From positions 52,065,716-52,129,715 of the forward strand of contig CM060969.1 in NCBI GenBank assembly GCA_030765045.1: a stretch of DNA of 64,000 nucleotides, given 5' to 3'. This DNA comes from Tenodera sinensis (Eukaryota > Arthropoda > Insecta > Mantodea > Mantidae). Below, in pieces: positions 20,635 through 31,659 of this stretch. Below the pieces are notes generated by a model. That model was not told the origin of the DNA. It did not search any database and worked only from the letters and a program-made list of their open reading frames with translations. The position numbers were made by a program, and so were the translations under genes. Numbering within the stretch: the stretch's first letter is position 1; each line of letters begins with the position of its first letter.

Positions 20635-21102
20635 TGTCACCGCGCCCGCCGCATCTGATTGCCTGCACTGGGGAGGGGGGACCCAGCCAGTCGCCTACCT
20701 GGCCTAACGACCAGCCTTGAGGAGGGAGCAGTATCGCCCATCGCATTATTGTCGGCACTACCGCAAAGGAGCCGAAGGAAAGAGACAGAGAATGGCCGCA
20801 TTGTTGGGCGCTTGCCGAAAGAGAGAAAGGGATAGAGACTTCTGGAATTGTCTGCTTTGTATTTGACCGCAATAATAACTGAACTTTCCTGAAGTTTCGA
20901 GAACAGTGCCTGGGAGATATAAATAGCGGTAAAGTGTGAGGACAGTTCTTTGTGTTACGAATTCGGAGCCGTGCTGATGGAGAATCGGAAAATACTTTCT
21001 TGCTGTTGCAACGAGTGTACAAAGTGACTGTTTACGGAAATAAAAGTGTTTCTTTATCTCGACTCCATCTGTCTTCTTTACTTTACACCCACCAAAGTCA
21101 CA
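20635..21102 (+). repeat. 5' LTR of Gypsy miniature
   Basis: Carries a TATA box (TATAAATA, 20918-20925) and a polyadenylation hexamer (AATAAA near 21040), as expected for a functional U3-R-U5. It is GC-richer than its surroundings. Confidence 0.88.
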
Positions 21103-21121
21103 CTGGTGTCAGAAGTGGGAT

Positions 21122-22240
21122 ATGACGATGGCTACATTGGTGAGCTTTTTACAAGAGCTGAAAGCAGAGATGAAGACGGCAAACGACAACCTCGCTGCCG
21201 AGCTGAAAGAGATAAAGACGGAGCTATTGGCGAAGATTGACGGGAGACTCGTCGTCGTGACGGAAGGCGCGAAAGTACTCGGCGAACTGGTTGATGTGAG
21301 GGAAGACGTGGAACAACTCGGCGAACTGATTGGCGTGACGGAAGACGTGGAAGAACTCGGCGAAAAGGTGGAAGACCTCTGCCAGCATGTGGACGTCGTG
21401 GAGGACGACGGGGAACGTCTTGGCGCCCTGGTAGTAAGAGTTGACGAGAGCGTCAAAGTACTGGATGCCAGGGGCAGACGGAATAGCGCGGACCCGGGGA
21501 GGGAGCACCTAGTGGCCGAGGCGACAGTTGCGCCCGTTTCAGATAACGAAAGTGTACGTCTCGGGGAAGACAAAGGGGCAGTTCAGGGACGTCGTCGAGG
21601 ATCCCCTGGAGGAGTGTGTCGGGTACGTAACCAACCAGGATATGACGTGGAGGACGATCAGCAGGGAAGCGCACAAGCAAACGAGCAACACGCGAGAGCC
21701 GACTTGGAGTGGGACATGGGGGGACCGTCGGAGTCATCCAATCACCTGACGCATAGTGCCGTGAACGGAAGAATGGCGGACATCATCGTGGACGGCAGGA
21801 TACAGGAGAGGCCGTACCGAGCACGAGTGAACACGAGTACAGCGGTGGTCGTGACTCGCGCGGATGTGACGGGGGTTGTTGCCGGACCCATCGGAAGCAA
21901 GGTGGCTGCGAAGGTGCGCCAGAGAGGCCGGCGGACATGGTACTCAGTGAGCCGTTTCCAAGTGCGCAGGATGGCCCGTCAACACACCAGGAAGAAGGGC
22001 AATTGGACGAGGAACCGTCAAGACCGGCGGTACTGTTGCGGAATTTCGAAGCACGATGGCATACATCGTCCTACCCGGACCAAGGCACACCATCCAACAG
22101 CGATACCTAGGATCGTGCCTCCTGGAGAAGAGGTCCGATGGGTTAGTCCACCGGTGCGCAAGGGAGATGCCGCAGTGAAAAGCTGGTCGGGACGACCAGC
22201 TCTGAGGAGGGAGCAGTGTCATCGCGCCCGCCGCATCTGA
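21122..22240 (+). CDS. Single ORF of the Gypsy miniature: Gag-like coiled coil fused to remnants of protease and Pol C-terminus
   Basis: A 372-residue frame fills the whole internal region and runs 24 bases into the right LTR. Residues 1-115 are acidic and heptad-rich (FLQELKAEMKTANDNLAAEL, then four short VREDVEQLGEL-like repeats), suggesting a coiled-coil Gag N-terminus. Around residues 220-255, IIVDGRIQERPYRARVNTST resembles a Gypsy protease entry, but the DTG catalytic triplet reads NTS. Near residue 345, VPPGEEVRWVSPPVRKG resembles the Pol C-terminus. The rest is unassigned. The track-reported ATG is near 21125; translation in vivo is unproven. It probably moves, if at all, using enzymes of a complete relative. 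Confidence 0.6.
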   Translation: MTMATLVSFLQELKAEMKTANDNLAAELKEIKTELLAKIDGRLVVVTEGAKVLGELVDVREDVEQLGELIGVTEDVEELGEKVEDLCQHVDVVEDDGERLGALVVRVDESVKVLDARGRRNSADPGREHLVAEATVAPVSDNESVRLGEDKGAVQGRRRGSPGGVCRVRNQPGYDVEDDQQGSAQANEQHARADLEWDMGGPSESSNHLTHSAVNGRMADIIVDGRIQERPYRARVNTSTAVVVTRADVTGVVAGPIGSKVAAKVRQRGRRTWYSVSRFQVRRMARQHTRKKGNWTRNRQDRRYCCGISKHDGIHRPTRTKAHHPTAIPRIVPPGEEVRWVSPPVRKGDAAVKSWSGRPALRREQCHRARRI

Positions 22241-22687
22241 TTGCCAGCACTGGGGAGGGGGGGCCCAGCCAGTCGCCTACCTGGCCTAACGACCAGCCTT
22301 GAGGAAGGAGCAGTGTCGCCCATCGCATTATTGTCGGCACTACCGCAAAGGAGCCGAAGGAAAGAGACAGAGAATGGCCGCATTGTTGGGCGCTTGCCGA
22401 AAGAGAGAAAGGGATAGAGACTTCTGGAATTGTCTGCTTTGCATTTGACCGCAATAATAACTGAACTTTCCTGAAGTTTCGAGAACAGTGCCTGGGAGAT
22501 ATAAATAGCGGTAAAGTGTGAGAAGGACAGTTCTTTGTGTTACGAACTCGGAGCCGTGCTGTTGGAGAATCGGAAAATACTTTCTTGCTGTTGCAACGAG
22601 TGTACAAAGTGACTGTTTACGGAAATAAAAGTGTTTCTTTATTTCGACTCCATCTGTCTTCTTTACTTTACACCCACCAAAGTCACA
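22217..22687 (+). repeat. 3' LTR of Gypsy miniature
   Basis: Same TATA box and polyadenylation hexamer as the left LTR; it has a 3-nt insertion (GTGAGAAGGAC) and single-base changes relative to it. Confidence 0.88.
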
Positions 22688-24303
22688 GTATTCTCTATTT
22701 GGAGGTTATGTGTTAGATTAACAGCAATGAAACTAATGACATAACATGTGGAAAAGAGACGCTGGTAACAACCAGATTGGTAGAGGCCTTCAGAGCTCAT
22801 ATACCTAATTTAAGATTAAGTTCAAAGTATTTGAGAACAAATCAGTAACATTTGCATGTTTGCAATGTGGGTTTACTCTAAACCAATGTAGATATAAACT
22901 CAACGTTTACACTGTGAACTGTTAGGATACAATGCAAAGCAGCTGGAAGAATTAGAAATAAGTTTTAGTTGAACAGAGAACATGGTCGGTAAAAAATAAT
23001 GTTCTCAATGCCATTCTTTAAGTGGGTATTTCTAGTTATTGCATCAAGTATTACCTTCAGCAAAGTGTGAGCTGTAATGGGAATGTTTTTCTACTAGCAT
23101 TTTAATATTTCTGTAGTTAAATAATAGCTGCTTAGCAAACAGTTTAGGTTCCCCACCTCTATGAAGTCATTCAGTTACATCTTAAGTGGACAGTGATGTT
23201 GGCACAGCTAAAATGTAATTTTCAAAACTCAAAACAAAGAAGTATTTTAAGGAATGCAATGTCAGAGACCAAGTGTGTTACTTGTTTTGAATATAGAACA
23301 TAAAAGATAATGTAAACTTGTACAATATTGCAAGAAGTTATTGAGCTTGTATTTGTATTTTGTATAATATGTTTGTGGTAATTCATAAATATTTCACAGT
23401 ACCGTTGACAGTTCAAACAGGAAATAATAGTTTAGGAGCAGCTGATTGTGAAAACAACGCAAATTGCTAAACAAGTTTCAGCAAAACAAAGCTGTGATTA
23501 CATACCAAGCTGGCTCACAATGTAGCTGACTGTAGTTTTAAATCTGCAAACAGCTGAATAGTTATCTAAGGATTTTAAAACTGCATCGAACAACTAATTG
23601 CCACATTGACAGGATATTCAAAGATTAACGATTCCCATTTAATTCCAAGTTGTATAAGCTGGCTCTAAATGAAGAAATTGCTTCCTTCTTCATTAACTAC
23701 AAACTTGAGCAAATAATGTTATTTGATTTTCCTCTTCTTACAAAAGATTATATTTGTATCTGTAGTCTCATGATGGAGGGAGCCGAGTCAATAGTCAGAT
23801 GTTTAAAAACAGGGTGCCATATGCTGGCCTAGAAATTCCATGAATTTTTGGGTGGAATGCAACACTTTCTCTACATACTATGTGGTTGTGGAAATAAAAA
23901 TGTGGTAGAAGTTCAGAAAATGTGAGGCAATGCAACCAAACTAATACACTCCTTTTAAGGAGATCTAGGGCAGACTTTTTTTGGCCCAAGTAGCCAATAT
24001 GTTCAATTTTTGGATTTATGCAAAAATGAACCCTTTGTAATGATAGTCAAACATTTAAATGTGTTTCATGGTGTTCCAAACCTTTTTAAGGACTGGAAAA
24101 TTGTAACCCTTTACACCAAGTACATTAGCCTGTATTTAATGTTTTCAATGTAAAATTTAATTTTTCTCAGAACATTTTTGTATATGACAAATAACCCACG
24201 CAGTAAAGCTTTCCTTACTTTTTCATGAAACTTGGCACAATTGCTCAACACTACTGTCTGAAGAAATTGTAGAATCCATTTTCGGCTACAATGTAAAACT
24301 TTG
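22688..24303. other. No gene seen; small TIR-repeat fragment near 23838-23872
   Basis: AT-rich DNA, stops in all frames. 'aatttttgggtggaatgcaacactttctctac' near 23840 is a minus-strand end fragment of the ACTTTCTCTACTG repeat family. Nothing else was recognised. Confidence 0.5.
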
Positions 24304-24800
24304 ACACAGTGGTGCACCTGCCTGCTGTGCAAGGGGTCCCGGGTTCAATTCCTGGCAGGGGGTAGAAATTTTTCTCCAGCCAGGATTATTCCCCATCCTT
24401 CCCTGAGTCTGGAAGTATAATGGCGGCACCATGGCTCAGTAGTTACTCTGCTCGCCTACCACCTAGGCGGGACCCGTATGTGGTATTCGTGGTGGACAAA
24501 GCAGCATCTGGGTGGGATTTCTCTGGGTTCTCCGGTTTTCTCCACCATTCATTCCACCAATTGCTCCATTATCACCCTTCTTACCATCCATTTCGCCTGC
24601 ATTTCATATCATCCTCTTCCTCACTATCATACCTGGTGCTTGGCTAACCACCTGCTTCTAGGTCTTCACTCTGTCTGTTCCAGAGGTCCCTCCGCTCCCC
24701 GACAGGTGTCTGACCCTAGCACTGACTAGGGGGTGTCCTGGGGGAGGAGGGGTAAGTCCTGCATAAGGGGAAGGTAATCAGGGAAAAAAGAAGACACTTT
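24304..24800 (+). mobile_element. Dimeric tRNA-derived SINE, copy 1
   Basis: A tRNA-like head truncated in its A-box (CACCTGCCTGCTGTGCAAGG, GGGTTCAATTCC) is joined by a linker (TTTTTCTCCAGCCAGGATTA) to a second tRNA-like head (ATGGCTCAGTAGTTACTCTG). A long body, shared with 27590-28095 and 43362-43670, follows and includes CTGGTGCTTGG and CCAGAGGTCCCTCCGCTCC. Confidence 0.85.
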
Positions 24801-26044
24801 CCTCATGGGTTTTAACGTACTGTTGCTGTTCAGTTATTTCTTATATCATGGAAAGACTAAAGAATTTTAAGGTTAGCATATAGTCTTTCAGTGTTTACAC
24901 ATCTGACCATTGATTCAGTTCCCTCTATTCCCCTTGTATTTGCCATGACAAGTTAATGAAAACTATTTCTGCAAATGTTTTACCTCGATTGGCATGGAGT
25001 AGGCAGAAAAATAAGCTTTCTAAAGTACAATTTGTAGAAACCATATACAGTTAAACAATAGGTGAGTTGAAAAAGTCATGTAAAATGTTTAGAAAAAACA
25101 TATGTGAAATGAAATGTCAGATAAATACCATAATTAGTGGTATCTTCCAAAGATTTTCAAGAAAATTCTTCCAACCCCAACTACCCTTTATATGGAACAT
25201 TTTTTATACTTTTTATTTTCTCAGAAATTACTATCAATTTGTTTTATCATGATGGTGTACAATGTTGGCCATGTATCAGACTACTATTACTATGTAACTC
25301 TGATCCGTGCTATAGCCTGTCTTTTTTGTTAGCCATGACAGGAACTCAAAAAAGAGAAACTGCAAGCTGTCATATGACCAGACTTGTACATGGCTTCTAT
25401 CGCTAAGCGAACTCTTAGAAAGCCTTTCATAAACCAGATGAATGCTGTGTATAGTTCACAGATGAGAAGACTACTACTCTGGAATGAGCAGCCAGGAGAG
25501 TTTAAATTCTCACATTGTCAGTTTAGCTCCATGCTGTTTTGCCACTGTAGCATAATTCTACTGCATTAAATGTAATCGAGATGAGTTTCACTCTTCACTT
25601 TGGCAGTGTATTTACTGTTATGTAAAGTGGATCTTTGACTTATTTGGTTAGCAACTGCATGCATGGTGTTTGCATGAGCAGAGCTGAAAGTATTTACATT
25701 TTGCATTTCTTTTACCAGAATTCTTGTCATCAATGGGTTGTATGTGAACTAAGTAACCAAAGATGTAATATATCTAGTGATACAAGAATGAATTAAGTCT
25801 TTATGGTAGCATACTGCACATATAATGTTTATCTCTATGCAGCTTTGTGCATACCTCTCATACTGTATGTTCAATACACAGTATGTATGTAAGGCAAATG
25901 TACTTGTAATTAAAATTTTTTACTCATGTTTGTACAAATACACAATAAAGGCATGCAAGTTTGTATGTGTAGCATTAAGCATAATGTTTGCGAGTTTGGC
26001 AATTGAGAGACCATTAGAATGTGAATTTTTTCTCATTTCAATAT
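24801..26044. other. No gene seen; degenerate TIR-repeat fragment at about 25065-25245
   Basis: AT-rich DNA. At about 25125-25205, 'cttccaaagattttcaagaaaattcttcca...actaccctttatatgg' follows the inside of the ACTTTCTCTACTG repeat. No other feature was recognised. Confidence 0.5.
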
Positions 26045-26455
26045 TGTGACGCTGGGCGTAGTGCACAAAAAAGGACAGTCGGGACCAAGCTACTTCACAC
26101 TGCACACCAGGTGTGGCACATATCAAAGGTGCTCACAACAAGCTTCCTCACACTGCTGATGCAACAATCAAGCTGCAACACAAAGGGTTTCCAGAACCTT
26201 TGAGAGGCATTTGGCAGCCAGCATGTTTGTGGAATTTGGAAAAGGTCTATTTATGTCATCCTCTCTATATAAGAAGTAGGAGAGCAGAAGACAGAGAGAG
26301 AGTTACAACTGGACCCATCATTCTTGACACCTGGTCTTGACTGGAAGTCCTGATGCTCACATAATTCTGCAAATAAAACCATGCACAACGGATGGTGGGG
26401 AAAGGTAGTGATATTGTCTGCTTCTGAGACACAGCCCTTGTTAATTCACAGTTGC
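26045..26455 (+). mobile_element. Candidate solo LTR
   Basis: A block of about 410 bp begins TGTGACG and could end TTCACA. It has a TATA box (CTCTATATAAGAAG, about 26262-26275), a purine-rich GAAGACAGAGAGAG stretch and AATAAA near 26370, in LTR order. The composition differs from the AT-rich flanks. No target duplication was seen and the ends are uncertain. A 5'-truncated retroposon is possible. Confidence 0.35.
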
Positions 26456-26599
26456 TTTTTTGTGCAGCGTGCAGTTAAAGACATAGTATGAGCTTTATGA
26501 TAAGAAGTGAATATAGTGAATTTATGAGACATTGAGCATAGCATAAATCAATTATGCCACCACTACTTTCTAAATTAGGGTCCAAAACATTACACAGTC

Positions 26600-27050
26600 A
26601 GAGCAGAGAAATTCTTTCAAATGTATGGGCATGCATGAAGAAAGAAGCTAAAAGCAAAGAACTGCTTATATCAGATAATTGATCCAAAAAATTCAAAAAT
26701 GCATATCAGATGCCACAGAAGTGTCAGAAAGAATAGTGAAAAGAATTGTTTAAGAATGCAAACATAAAAATCAGAACATATCTTTCGAATTCCAGGCAAA
26801 AAAACAAATCGTTCTGAAACGAGTAATGGATCTATATGACTTCCACAAATGTCTCGTTAGAAGAACAATTCAAAATTTTTATGTTCAGGAAAAATATGCT
26901 TCTACAATAGCTAAATTACTTAGAATTTTAAGAGAAAGCATCAAGTTTCAGGGCAGCAAATCATCCTGAAACAGAATAGCGAGAGAACTGGTTTTTAAAT
27001 GGAAAAAGACCAAATTTACAATATCTGCAGTGATGCATGCATTAACACGA
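26600..27050 (+). pseudogene. IS630/Tc1-type transposase N-terminal remnant
   Basis: Translation in shifting frames gives ATEVSERIVKRIV, then QIVLKRVMDLYDFHKCLVRRTI, then ASTIAKLLRILRESIKFQGS and ARELVFKWKKTK. This order matches the DNA-binding half of a widespread arthropod IS630-like transposase (…PV.D.DDFDKC..RRTI..FY…PTL..LL..LRE.I.F.GS…LGF.WKKT). Several stops and frameshifts are present, and the DDE half is missing. Confidence 0.6.
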
Positions 27051-27306
27051 ACACATTTGCACAACTAATTAAGCTAGGTACATTGTGCAGACATTTTTTC
27101 TACATGTACTGTACTACTTTAGAAAGAGAACATTTTTCTGAGTAGCATATGAAGCTGATGCACCAATTTGCTTGCTTTCTGCTGTACCTGGCTTGGTAAG
27201 TAAACTCACTTTTAAACTTTACATTTATTTCCTCCTGGGGCCAAGAACGATGAAACCAGCTGCACAGCCATGAGTAGGTCAGTGTGTCAGTGAGTGCAAG
27301 ACAGGT

Positions 27307-27336
27307 ATGTGTGTGTGTGTGCGTGTGTGTGTGTGT
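27307..27336. repeat. Short (GT)n microsatellite
   Basis: About 15 GT units with one GC interruption. Confidence 0.9.
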
Positions 27337-27589
27337 TATGGTCGTTGTGAAAGGTATGCTGTGCCAAAGTGAAGTAGATTTAACAAGCATCGATGATAGT
27401 ATCATTGGAGTTAGTATATGAGAGATGCAGAAAGTGAAGAAAGGCAGTGAAAGGACTGAGTCAATGTTGCAAGAAGTTAATAGTTGTGACTTGTAATATC
27501 AAGAAAGACTGTGTACTGTGTTATGTCAGTAGAAGAGAACTATGTAGTTGTGCAAAAGTTTCAGAGAAAAATAAAGTGATAGAAAAGTA

Positions 27590-28095
27590 GGGCTGGCCCC
27601 GTAGCGCAGTTGGTAGAGCACCTGCCTGCTGTACAAGGGGTCCCGGGTTTGATTCCCGGCAGGGGGTAGGAATTTTTCTCCAGCCAGGATTATTCCTCAT
27701 CCTTCCCCCAGTCTGGAAGTATAATAGTGGCGCCATGGCTAAGTGGTTAGACCGCTCGCCTACCACCTAGGCGGGACCCGCATGAGGTATTTGTGGTGGA
27801 CAAAGCGGCATCTGGGCAGGTTTTCTCCAAGTTCTCCAGTTTCCCCTGCCATTCATTCCACCAATTGCTCCATTATCACATTTCCAATAATCCATTTTGC
27901 CTGCATTTCATATAATCCTCTTCCTCACTATCATACCTGGTGTTTGGGTGATCACCTGCTTCCAGGTCTTCACTCTGTCTGGTCCAGAGGTTCCTCTGCT
28001 CCCCGACAGGCATCTGACCCTAGGCACTGGCTAGGTGGTATAAGTCCTACTTAAGGAGAGGATAAACAGGGAAAGAGAAGAGAGAAAGTAAAGTA
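27590..28095 (+). mobile_element. Dimeric tRNA-derived SINE, copy 2 (most complete)
   Basis: Head 1 is complete, with GTAGCGCAGTTGGTAGAGCA as A-box and CGGGTTTGATTCCCG as B-box. It is linked by TTTTTCTCCAGCCAGGATTA to head 2 (GCCATGGCTAAGTGGTTAGA), which has lost its B-box, and then to the shared body. The head resembles a lysine- or arginine-type tRNA, but parentage was not resolved. Copies at 24304 and 43362. Confidence 0.88.
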
Positions 28096-28099
28096 ACTG

Positions 28100-28464
28100 G
28101 ACTAATTTTGTCGCTTTACCATACTATAGAATTTTCCACTGGTAACCTTCTTCAATGCAGATTGACTTCACCTTGCAGACTTATGTAATGTTGCAACAGC
28201 AAATATACTACTTGTACCTCTTGTATGCTATTTCATTCTTGCTTACAAAATCTGATATGCTCATTCTCATATTTAAGATCTTAAATGAGCAAGTGGCAAG
28301 TACTGAGCAAGTGTTGGCTATTATGCTACATTATGGGATTTAAAAAATTGCATTCAAGTCAGGTCTGTTCTGATCTAAGCTGCACTGAGGAAGTAAGAGT
28401 TAAAAGCATTAGTAATAGGAAAAATACTGACTTCTGCATTGCACTATTGCAGTCTGGGGTATCT
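28100..28464. other. No gene seen
   Basis: AT-rich DNA between a SINE and a repeat fragment; nothing recognised. Confidence 0.4.
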
Positions 28465-28607
28465 TTTACTTTCTCTACTACTGCAGTAAGTAGGGGAAGT
28501 ACTGCACTTGGCCCAGCAGTTTGATGTTGAGATTTCACCAGAAACATGTTTTGAGGTCCCCTTAATCCAAAAAAGAGCAATTTTAGAAACAGGTCCATGT
28601 GTGTGTC
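28465..28607 (+). repeat. 5' fragment of ACTTTCTCTACTG-TIR repeat
   Basis: Starts TTTTACTTTCTCTACTACTGC and follows the 16102 copy to GGTCCATGTGTGTGTCT, where it is cut off sharply by mariner-type sequence. Confidence 0.75.
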
Positions 28608-29240
28608 TAATGGGCGCACAGCATTTTGCCTGTGCACGATTGGATGTGCCACAGCCAGCTTTGCTCCTACGTAAACTCTGCAAGTAAAGCATGTATAACA
28701 CTCTTACCTTATAGAAGATGCTGAAAATGTCGTCTACCCTTGGCTAAACAAGCATATCAGGAGAACACATTCTGATTCACATGATTAAGTTGGGCCACAG
28801 TTATATTTCAGATTTCATTTCTAACATTTTGTTTTAGTTCTTCCAATGTATGAGGATTTGTCTCATAAACTTTGTCTTTCAGGCTACCCTCAAGTAAAAA
28901 TCACACCTGTTAGATTGGGAGAGCAAGAGGGCCATACACTAGCAGTAATCACTCCTATCTTCAAACATTTCCCTAATTTTATTCATGGACTCCTCTGCTG
29001 TATGGGCAGCAACAGAATCTTGTTGAAACCACACATATGATTTCTCTTCTTCTGTCAGTTTGTGATAAAATGGGGTCAAAATGTCATTTTGGTTCCTCTC
29101 TGCATTTACAGTCTGCTCGTAGAATACTGGATCAATTATGCATTTAGTGCTAACAGCACACCAAACTCCAACTCTCCGATTATAATGAGAGATTTCTTGA
29201 ATGCAATGTGGATTTTCAGAGGTCAGTACTGACTAGCCGC
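28608..29240 (-). pseudogene. Mariner/IS630-type DDE transposase, C-terminal half, with 3' transposon end
   Basis: On the minus strand from about 29240: RVGVWCAVSTKCIIDPVF, then LTPFYHKLTEEEKSYVWFQ and QDSVAAHTAEESM, as in the second catalytic block (WFQQDGA.AHTA). The following NPHTLEELK-like block and 3' non-coding end reach 28608. A stop replaces the expected GLWP region. The remainder is highly similar to the right arm of the 31660-32826 fold-back element. Confidence 0.75.
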
Positions 29241-29509
29241 GACCACAACGGCAGCCGGTGGGGGTATCCAGCAAAGTCCCAGGAGAGGCGAAATGCCATG
29301 TGCTCTGTTAGCAGACTGTGATTAATTACCTATTCTCTCAGTATAACCAATAAACTTACCACTAGTATTCACAATTAGTTTATAAAATATCAAACATGCA
29401 CCTAAGTAACCTTCTTAATGAATTATACAGCATTTACTCTATTTAAACTTTTTCTGGATTTCTTTATGGACAGAGGACACCCCTGAAAGGCTGCAATGGG
29501 CAATTCAAT

Positions 29510-29860
29510 TCATTTCATTCCTCAATGCTCCTACTAGTTAATAGGATCTGTGCTTTCTACTTTTAATTAAATAATTAAGCGTTTCTTCTGTAATATGTTG
29601 GGTTCTACAATCATTCATTAATGCCCATCTATACATTTGAAGCACCATAAGCTTTAAATAATCTGCATAACCTGTGCCTCTTGTACTGGGCTTAGGGGTT
29701 CCCATTTGGTCCCTTCCCCTTCTGAAGGCCCAAAATATTTAGCTCTTTTTATTAATTTTCTAGCCCTTCTCTGCATTTTTTCTAGTGAACCAATTTGATT
29801 AATTCTGTATGGGCCCCAACACACTGCTCCACATTCCATAATTGGCCTGCAAGACTTGTA
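29510..29860 (-). pseudogene. LINE reverse-transcriptase C-terminal fragment
   Basis: Minus-strand frame from 29839 reads MECGAVCWGPYRINQI, then SLEKMQRRARKLIKRAKYFG and WEPLSPVQEAQVMQI. This matches the region after the RT palm in arthropod Jockey/RTE-like retrotransposons (…LEYGAVCWDPYR…LE.VQ.RAAKF…). It is not from the same family as copies 1 and 2. The frame fails beyond the CIDGH block. Confidence 0.65.
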
Positions 29861-30069
29861 GATGTGGTCAAAAAAAGTAGGTTAAGATTGCATATGCAAG
29901 AAAAACACTTTCATCAGAAAAACTTATGTTAAGGAATCCTGGGTAGATGAAAAATTATCCTGTGTTAAAAGATAGTGATTTAAGAATATGATGTTGCCTT
30001 GAAGTCATTGGGGCCACCCATCCTCCCGTTTAAGTGACCTAACTTATATAGCTTCATCTCAAGCACACA

Positions 30070-31644
30070 GAGGGTGCCAAAAATATGTATACAAGTTTGA
30101 CTGGAGATATCTATTTAATGCATTTCAAAGTTGGACCGATAAACAACAGTAATGTATAGTGTGATGTTGTGTAAATAATGTAACTCATTTACGTTATGCT
30201 AGGATTGCTACATGACAGGTAAATTAATAATGAATAAATAAAGCCAAGATTACGATATGATGTTCTATAAACACATGCAGCTCTTACAGCATGCTAACAC
30301 TGCTACAACAAAATGGAGTCAAGATTGTTTGAAGTGGTATTGGAGAATCAAGAATGCTGTTAAAGTTTGATGGTAATGGACACCGGAACAAATGCAAGTA
30401 ACAACTACATGCATTCAAAACAAATTTGAGATTCATGGTACGCTTATGATGTTCACGATCTCACACAGCAACAAGCCCTGCATCCTTGGCTATGGTTCTG
30501 GAATGTTTGGAGTATTCACAATATAAAAAAGCATTAAGGATGTGAGATTGCAATTAGCAGAACCAGCGTATATTGTATTATTATAACACCAAAATTAAAA
30601 GTCTTGATTCCAAGATCTTTGCATGCATTAAATGAAGATGACCTTGATCAGAGAATGCAATTCTGTGAGTTGGAACAAGGAACAAGAGAATGAAATCTTC
30701 ACAGGGAAAATTATTTGGTTCACTAAGGCACAATTTCTTAGTGAACGGAACTATTAATCAGCATAACTGTGTCTATTGGTGTGCAACCAGTCCACATGTT
30801 TTTGTAGAAAAGGCTGTTAGTTTACTGGTATTAATGTTTGGTATGGGCTGTCATCTAGGGATCAATTTGGACCATTCTTTTTTGAAGGAACAGTAACTGG
30901 CCAAGTGTAGTCAAACATGATATGCACATCTTTTTTACTCGCTACTTGTATATTCTCTGGAAATGAGGAATTTTAATTCTAACAGGATGGTGCATCATCA
31001 CATTACCACGGAGATGTATGTGCGTACCTTGATGACAATTTTTCAGGGCATTGGATAGGATGACGAGGTACTATTGAGTTTCCACTGCATTCTCCAAGTC
31101 TAACTCCATTGGACTTCTGCCTATCAGGAATTCTTAAGAATGTTGTATACCATACACAAGTAGCTACACTGGTATAATCTTCGCAAAACTTAAAGGCATA
31201 TGGAGGCGGGGCGTACCTCGGACTCCAGCGAATCCTACGCTTGCCCCTCCTACCAGCGTTGCCTAATGTGGTGCATGCATCTCACACACTGTTATGTACA
31301 GAACCTCTGCCGGTACACACACTACGCTTGGCAACAGCGCTCTGCTTGAGCACTGGCCAGCGTTCACATGCCTTTAACTTTTTCGAGCGGTATAGCACAT
31401 ACGGAAGAAATTGAAATGGCATATGTTGCAATCGCTGAGGACAGTTTTGCAAACATTGCTCAATCAGTAATCCAACATACTCAGAAGTGTATTGGTGCCG
31501 ATGGTGAGCATTTTGAGCAAAAGCTGTAATATTGTAAAAGTCTAACATGATTAGTGCTTCACTTTCTGTTCGTGTGAATTCAGCTTTTTATGTTAACACA
31601 GCTTTTTGTTTGCTTGAAATGTGTATACATTTTTTGGCACACTC
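30070..31644 (+). mobile_element. Decayed mariner-like transposon with TIRs, interrupted by a TTAA-flanked MITE
   Basis: GAGGGTGCCAAAAATATGTATACA at 30070 is inverted as GTGTATACATTTTTTGGCACACTC at 31621-31644. In between, frames read in order LNEDDLDQRMQFCEW, CVYWCATSPHVFVEK, VWYGLSSRDQFGPFFFEGTV, QDGASSHYHGDVCAYLDD and FPLHSPSLTPLDFCLSG, ending HTQKCIGADGEHFEQ. That is a mariner/IS630-group DDE transposase with many stops and frameshifts. The flanking dinucleotides (CA and TA) no longer show a clean TA duplication. Confidence 0.8.
31190..31377. mobile_element. 180-bp MITE with TTAA duplications, nested in the mariner copy
   Basis: TTAA at 31190-31193 and 31374-31377 flank a GC-rich 180-bp insert. 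Its ends are inverted: AGGCATATG (from 31194) against CACATGCCT (to 31373). It breaks the mariner frame between LAKL-type sequence and the EIEMAYVAIAED block. TTAA target duplications point to a piggyBac- or Kolobok-type transposase. Confidence 0.7.
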
Positions 31645-31659
31645 TATACAACTACAGGG

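Larger units (their letters stand above)
20635..22687 (+). mobile_element. Short internally deleted Gypsy-type LTR retrotransposon (2.05 kb)
   Basis: Two LTRs of about 470 bp (20635-21102 and 22217-22687), each starting TGTCA and ending GTCACA, differ at only about ten positions by eye. After the left LTR, TGGTGTCAGAAGTGGGA (21104-21120) is a primer-binding site resembling the complement of a tRNA-Leu 3' end. A purine tract (GAGGAGGGAGCAG) precedes the right LTR. Only 1.1 kb lies between the LTRs instead of about 4-5 kb, with no RT, RNase H or integrase core. No target duplication was found (AATAG on the left, GTATT on the right). Confidence 0.88.

Noticed and set aside
21109..21573. Minus-strand 154-codon frame rich in Ser/Thr
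   Set aside because: Complement of the acidic coiled-coil region of the Gypsy miniature ORF.
20635..22687. Target-site duplication around the Gypsy miniature
   Set aside because: AATAG and GTATT do not match at 4 or 5 bp, so none is claimed.
27590..27665. Functional tRNA gene at the head of the SINE
   Set aside because: It is continuous with a repeated SINE body found in three copies; no terminator after the head.
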